From assembly GCF_016807185.1 (NCBI RefSeq), contig NZ_JAEVYN010000002.1, positions 2,393,367-2,457,366 of the forward strand: DNA of 64,000 nt. Reading direction: 5' to 3'. Positions 60,149 to 64,000 of this stretch are shown piece by piece. The position numbers and the translations under genes are program-made. Under the pieces are notes generated by a model. The model saw only the letters and a list, made by a program, of their open reading frames with translations, was not told where the DNA came from and did not search any database. The stretch's first letter is position 1. Each line of letters begins with the position of its first letter. This stretch comes from Leptolyngbya sp. Cla-17. Lineage in GTDB: Bacteria; Cyanobacteriota; Cyanobacteriia; Leptolyngbyales; Leptolyngbyaceae.

Positions 60149-63019
60149 TCAAGCTTCATTGCACCAAACATTAGAGAAACCGGTGTAAGACATCTGTTGA
60201 GCGCAGTACGACAATAATTTGTAGCACTCATGCAGTTGTGCTGTAGATCGATTGGAAATAGAAAGATCTATGTCTGCAAACAGCACACTTAGTTGAGAGA
60301 CAATATAGCTGAATTGGTTTTCCAACATGATTTCTTTTAAGTCTTCAATAACTCGTTTATGATGGATTGGAGTTTCTTCATTTAACAGAAGCTGCAATAA
60401 GCAGTCGATCGCTCCAGGATGTCCAGGTTGAAGTGTTGCCAGCCGATAGGCAATTCGCCGTTGGTTTGCCCAGTCTTTTGCTGTTAATAATCGTTGTTCT
60501 AATGTATTGATGAGTTGTTTTAGATCCTGCTGATTGGTTGCTTTGCTTTGATGTTTTCGACTTGTTTTTTCGACTCTTTTTTTAATTGATTGGAGTACAG
60601 CACTTGCAACACCGTTTTGTGGATCAAGCGTGATTAAGTTCTCTGCGGTTCGAAGTCGCAATGTGGCATTTCCAGTTGAGTGAATGATTTGTTCTAGGGT
60701 GGCGATTGCTTTCAAATTATCGGGATTGATTTTTCCCAGACTATAAGCGGCTCTCCGGCGAATATTGTCCTCCTGGGTCGATTCTAGAATCTTCTCTAGA
60801 GAAGTACCCACAAGCGGATGACCTGGCTCGATTCTGCCCAAGCTTTCAACCACCTGCAATTTCAGAGCTTTACTTTGTAGCGTGTCAATCAGTCCAATCA
60901 GGGCAGCGATCGCAATTGAATTACCCAGGTCAAGGGTTTTACCGAGGGTGTAAGCAGCCTGCCAACAAGCAAAGGGATTTTCTGCAATCTGGACAAACTC
61001 CTCTAGAGCCGCAATTGCACGTTGGCGATCGGTTTGCAGCAACGCGATTCTGGCTCCTTCACAGAGGGGAGCAGGGAATGCCCCAAATCGCCATTGGAGA
61101 AGTTGAGACAGGATTGGCTGGGCGTGAATGGATTGAGGAAACTCCGCTAACCCTGCCGCCGCCAAACAGTAAGCTCGATGGGAATAAAAACCACCACAGT
61201 GATCGTCAAAGCTCATAAGCCCTGCGATGAATGCTTCTTTCTTGGCAACAGCAACATCCGTTCTCCCTAACCAGAGTAGAATCACCTCTCGCCAGGAAGC
61301 ATGAAAGACTGGAAAATCGTGAGCCGGCTCAAAGAAGAACTGCCAATCTGAAATTGCCTGTGCTGCAAAATACTCCTGGAAGGTGGGGTGGTAAAAGGCA
61401 TAAATCTTCTCACCTGTGGTCGCTGAAACTCCCACTTGATTGAGCCAACCCAGCTGCAATGCCAGGGGCATCAAGTCCAATCTCTTGGCAAACGCTGCTT
61501 GAGTAAAGGAGTGGGACAACCGAAAGCGCATTTCCCTTTGCAGGAGTGCCCGCAGTGCAACCTGCCCTAATGCCTCATTTAATTCTTGTCGTTGGGCGAT
61601 CGTTGTGGGAAAGCAATCCTGCTTCCACTCATAAATTGTTTCGACAAACTGCCGATAGAGCAGGGATTTGGTCTGGGGTAAGGCTCCTTGAGCCAGTGAC
61701 CAGGAATGGCAAAGCAAGGCTAACCGGAGTGGATTTTTGATTGCATCCCTGATCCGCTTTCGCTGTGGGGTGCTCAATTCCTGTCGTAGGCGATCGCCTA
61801 ACTCCGGATTATTCTGAAACCAGCGATCGATGAACTGCCCTACCTGATCCCCGGCAATGCCACTTCCATAACTGAAGCTGCGATTGCAGTAGACCATAAA
61901 CCCATCAAAGGCATTTTTGCCACTGTCCCAAACATTCGAGCGGCAGGTCAGCACAATATGGGCATGGGTAAGCCATCCTCGCAGTTGACGGGCAAGACTG
62001 GTCAAAGCAGTTGCCCCATCCATCGCCATCTCATCAATCGCATCCAGTAACAGCCAAACCCGCCCCTGCTTAAACTGTTGGGCAAACGCTTCCTGAAGCT
62101 CTAATGGAACACTAATCTTCTGGGTTGCCTGCTTCAGCCAGTCCTGTAAGAGATAGTTTTCAAATGTCGCTCCCTGCAAATCTGCAAGCGAAATCCAGAT
62201 GGGTAATTCTCCCTGCTCCAGAAGCCAGAAGGCGATCTTTTGAAGTAGAGTCGTTTTGCCTGCACCCGGTTCACCCACGATCGCCACTCGTTGCTTTTCG
62301 GGCGATCGCAGATAGTCAAAAAATTCCTCTAAGGTCAGGGTGTCTTCTGGCTCGTCTCCTTCCTCAACGGGTGAACCGACCGATGAACGATTTGCTTCGC
62401 GATGCCGCTGTTTGCGTTCTATCAAGCCCAGTGGAAGATAGAGTTCATGCAGGTTGAAGGTCATGCCATCAGTGACAGTCAATGGATTGATCGTCAACCG
62501 CTCATATTGCTGTGTTTCCAGACTGTCACGGCAAAGTTGCCACCAGAAATCCTGCCCATCCACTCCCGAATCTTTTGACTCTATGGGTTCCTCACCTGTC
62601 ACCTGCTTAGATTTCTGGGGACGGCGGTTTTCCCACTCTTGCTCGAATTGACGCAGATTTGCTGGACGATCGCTCCGCTTGTGCCATAAGTTGAGGGTGA
62701 AGTGCCACACCTCCGATCCGCCCTTGTTGGGGCGATTGTCGTCCAGGATCTCCAGACAATCCTCAAATCGTCGTAACGCCTCCTTGATCTGTTCGCCATT
62801 CAGAGGCGACTCCGCCAGTTTAGTCAGAGCTTCTAAGAATCGAACTTTTGTTCGCACCACTAACCGTTGCTCGGTTTGCCAGTGAGTCTGAATTTGCGAT
62901 CGCAGCGCATCCAGTACCACCTCATCGCAGTCCAACTCGTCGTTCGCGTAGTCGAGCAGGGTTGTGAACAGGTGGAGCGATCGCTTTTTCGCTTCAGGTC
63001 CGTAACTGGGTCGTGCCAT
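60149..63019 (-). CDS. NACHT-type STAND ATPase with HEAT-like repeats
   Basis: About 956 residues from the ATG at 63019 (MARPSYGPEAKKRSLH), the usual start for this cyanobacterial family; an ATG at 63067 adds 16 residues. The N-terminal ~150 residues form a helical effector-associated domain (TEQRLVVRTKVRFLEALTKLAESPL, SEVWHFTLNLWHKRSD). NACHT: Walker A VGEPGAGKTTLLQKIA (~250), Walker B GRVWLLLDAIDEMA (~325), and sensor LTCRSNVW. The C-terminal half (~630-930) is HEAT-like repeats (LKLQVVESLGRIEPGHPLVGTSLEKIL). STAND proteins of this shape are candidate anti-phage sensors; this one is not known to be. A few relatives with the WHFTLxLW N-terminus occur in cyanobacteria (recollection). Confidence 0.88.
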   Translation of the reverse strand: MARPSYGPEAKKRSLHLFTTLLDYANDELDCDEVVLDALRSQIQTHWQTEQRLVVRTKVRFLEALTKLAESPLNGEQIKEALRRFEDCLEILDDNRPNKGGSEVWHFTLNLWHKRSDRPANLRQFEQEWENRRPQKSKQVTGEEPIESKDSGVDGQDFWWQLCRDSLETQQYERLTINPLTVTDGMTFNLHELYLPLGLIERKQRHREANRSSVGSPVEEGDEPEDTLTLEEFFDYLRSPEKQRVAIVGEPGAGKTTLLQKIAFWLLEQGELPIWISLADLQGATFENYLLQDWLKQATQKISVPLELQEAFAQQFKQGRVWLLLDAIDEMAMDGATALTSLARQLRGWLTHAHIVLTCRSNVWDSGKNAFDGFMVYCNRSFSYGSGIAGDQVGQFIDRWFQNNPELGDRLRQELSTPQRKRIRDAIKNPLRLALLCHSWSLAQGALPQTKSLLYRQFVETIYEWKQDCFPTTIAQRQELNEALGQVALRALLQREMRFRLSHSFTQAAFAKRLDLMPLALQLGWLNQVGVSATTGEKIYAFYHPTFQEYFAAQAISDWQFFFEPAHDFPVFHASWREVILLWLGRTDVAVAKKEAFIAGLMSFDDHCGGFYSHRAYCLAAAGLAEFPQSIHAQPILSQLLQWRFGAFPAPLCEGARIALLQTDRQRAIAALEEFVQIAENPFACWQAAYTLGKTLDLGNSIAIAALIGLIDTLQSKALKLQVVESLGRIEPGHPLVGTSLEKILESTQEDNIRRRAAYSLGKINPDNLKAIATLEQIIHSTGNATLRLRTAENLITLDPQNGVASAVLQSIKKRVEKTSRKHQSKATNQQDLKQLINTLEQRLLTAKDWANQRRIAYRLATLQPGHPGAIDCLLQLLLNEETPIHHKRVIEDLKEIMLENQFSYIVSQLSVLFADIDLSISNRSTAQLHECYKLLSYCAQQMSYTGFSNVWCNEA

Positions 63020-63253
63020 GGGTAAAGGAATCGATGCTGTAAGAGGGATTTCGAGACAAATTAACAATGCCTCACGGTTCTAACTCACATTTTCCCCCAG
63101 AAGCCAGGGGAATTCCTTCGGTTCAGTTATTCCCCTAACTTCAAAGCTGCTGTGGAGCAAGCCTTTCAGCCACTTTTGTGTCGATTCGCTTAGGGGAAGT
63201 TGTCCTTCCTATTCTTAAGACATCAAACAAACGGAAAAGAAGGACACGAAACC

Positions 63254-64000
63254 ATGCCTTACGAAAAGTTAGATCTCTCCACTTCCAAGCCTGTTCTCTC
63301 CTGGGCAAACCATCAACTGGGTCAAGACGAGACCAAAATGGCGAAGAATGTAGCATCCCTGCCCTTTGTCTTCAAGCACGTTGCCCTGATGCCCGATGTC
63401 CATTTAGGGAAAGGTGCTTTAGTGGGTTCGGTTGTGGCGACGAAGGCGGCGATTGTTCCTGCGGCAGTGGGAGTGGATATTGGGTGCGGCATGTGCGCCA
63501 TCAAAACGCCTTTTGTAGCTGACCAGCTAGAAGGCAAATTGCAACAGATTCGGCACGACATTGAAGCTCTGATTCCCGTTGGCTTCAACCAAAATGACGA
63601 AGCAGACGCACAAGTATTGAACTGGCAGGGCTGGCAAGACTTTAACCATCTGCACGCTGGAGTACAACACCTGGAAGCCAAGGCTCTGAAGCAAATGGGA
63701 TCGCTGGGAGGCGGCAACCACTTCATTGAAGTCTGCGTGGATGAGCAAAATCAGGTTTGGTTGATGCTGCATTCAGGTTCCCGTCATATTGGCAACGTGC
63801 TGGCACAGCGCCATATCGAGACGGCAAAGAATTTGGCAAAGCTGTCAGGCGAAAAATTGCCTGATCCCGACCTAGCACATTTTGTTCAGAGAACTCCAGA
63901 GTTTGACGCGTACTGGCGTGATTTGCAGTGGGCACAGAACTATGCCCGTGTGAACCGCGAGGTGATGATGGCGCGATCGAAGCGAGTGCTAGAAAAGCAT
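63254..64000 (+). CDS. rtcB: RtcB, tRNA-splicing ligase (C-terminus cut by window edge)
   Basis: 249 codons, open to the right edge. Metal-binding and active-site motifs are present: ALMPDVHLGKGALVGS, GVDIGCGMCAI (metal Cys), SLGGGNHFIEV (metal and guanylate site His), LHSGSRHIGN and QNYARVNREVMM. RtcB joins 2',3'-cyclic phosphate or 3'-phosphate RNA ends to 5'-hydroxyl ends with GTP and Mn2+. AGAAGGA lies about 10 bases before the ATG. Later conserved His residues and the C-terminal region would lie beyond 64000. No archease gene is visible here. Confidence 0.93.
   Translation, partial: MPYEKLDLSTSKPVLSWANHQLGQDETKMAKNVASLPFVFKHVALMPDVHLGKGALVGSVVATKAAIVPAAVGVDIGCGMCAIKTPFVADQLEGKLQQIRHDIEALIPVGFNQNDEADAQVLNWQGWQDFNHLHAGVQHLEAKALKQMGSLGGGNHFIEVCVDEQNQVWLMLHSGSRHIGNVLAQRHIETAKNLAKLSGEKLPDPDLAHFVQRTPEFDAYWRDLQWAQNYARVNREVMMARSKRVLEKH

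Noticed and set aside
1..64000. Many GCGATCGC octamers as regulatory sites
   Set aside because: They are HIP1, a general cyanobacterial genome feature scattered through coding DNA, not local regulation.
1..64000. CRISPR arrays, rRNA or tRNA
   Set aside because: No regularly spaced repeats and no tRNA-like T-loop/acceptor pairs were noticed on reading the intergenic DNA; an automated scan was not possible.

Overview
The window looks like a chromosome segment of a cyanobacterium, probably a filamentous or otherwise complex one. The HIP1 octamer GCGATCGC and its core CGATCG occur throughout. There are cyanobacterial signature genes: the adjacent myxoxanthophyll genes cruF and cruG, DUF3611 and DUF1830 proteins, an SLH-domain protein with signal peptide, PEP-CTERM proteins, multi-PAS/GAF hybrid kinases, a FecR/CHASE2 pair and an NRPS. 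I cannot name the genus from sequence alone. No rRNA, tRNA or CRISPR array was seen. Two genes run off the window: an LRR protein kinase at the left edge (minus strand) and rtcB at the right edge (plus strand).

Layout. 1-3.4 kb: LRR-kinase (partial), a TAT-exported PhoX/DUF839 protein with a strong terminator, and a small secreted protein. 3.4-18.8 kb: a dense set of membrane, ion and stress genes: DUF389, CPA1 antiporter, tandem UspA, sensor kinase plus receiver-only regulator, a four-gene minus-strand run (voltage-gated channel, MscS, DUF2254, YjdF-like), SLH + DUF3611, an AI-2E-type permease and a CPA antiporter with a TrkA-like tail. 18.8-24.9 kb: a decayed TPR gene, a 1455-residue hybrid kinase behind a small XRE-type regulator, and a GXWXG/DUF4334 protein. 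25.1-34.1 kb: a two-protein NRPS (C-A-PCP, then TubC_N-C-A-MT-PCP-TE), joined by a 4-bp overlap and a predicted docking pair. 34.5-40.4 kb: PAP2 phosphatase, diacylglycerol-kinase-like protein and two tandem exported PEP-CTERM amidases. 40.8-45.5 kb: cruG-cruF, purQ, a VOC protein and a class I aminotransferase. 46-50.5 kb: FecR protein + CHASE2 sensor kinase, and a stand-alone CheB.

The right quarter (50.6-60 kb) is an area of decay and mobile DNA. It holds a frameshifted DUF1830 gene, a frameshifted small gene, a degenerate IS1-family element with 15-bp inverted repeats, and a group II intron starting 5 bp beyond that IS. It also holds a nucleotidyltransferase gene interrupted twice: first by a 197-bp MITE-like palindromic element, then by an IS630-family element inserted in the MITE's flank. 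Removing both restores the reading frame except for one stop codon. A FAD oxidoreductase and a saccharopine-dehydrogenase-like gene are divergent in this area. Beyond it lie a large NACHT/HEAT STAND ATPase and rtcB.

Most distinctive items: the compact NRPS pair, whose predicted product is a short N-methylated, possibly N-acylated dipeptide; the reconstructable nested insertion; in-frame heptamer repeats inside two proteins; and several single-indel pseudogenes. All functional statements come from motif recognition by eye; no database search was run.
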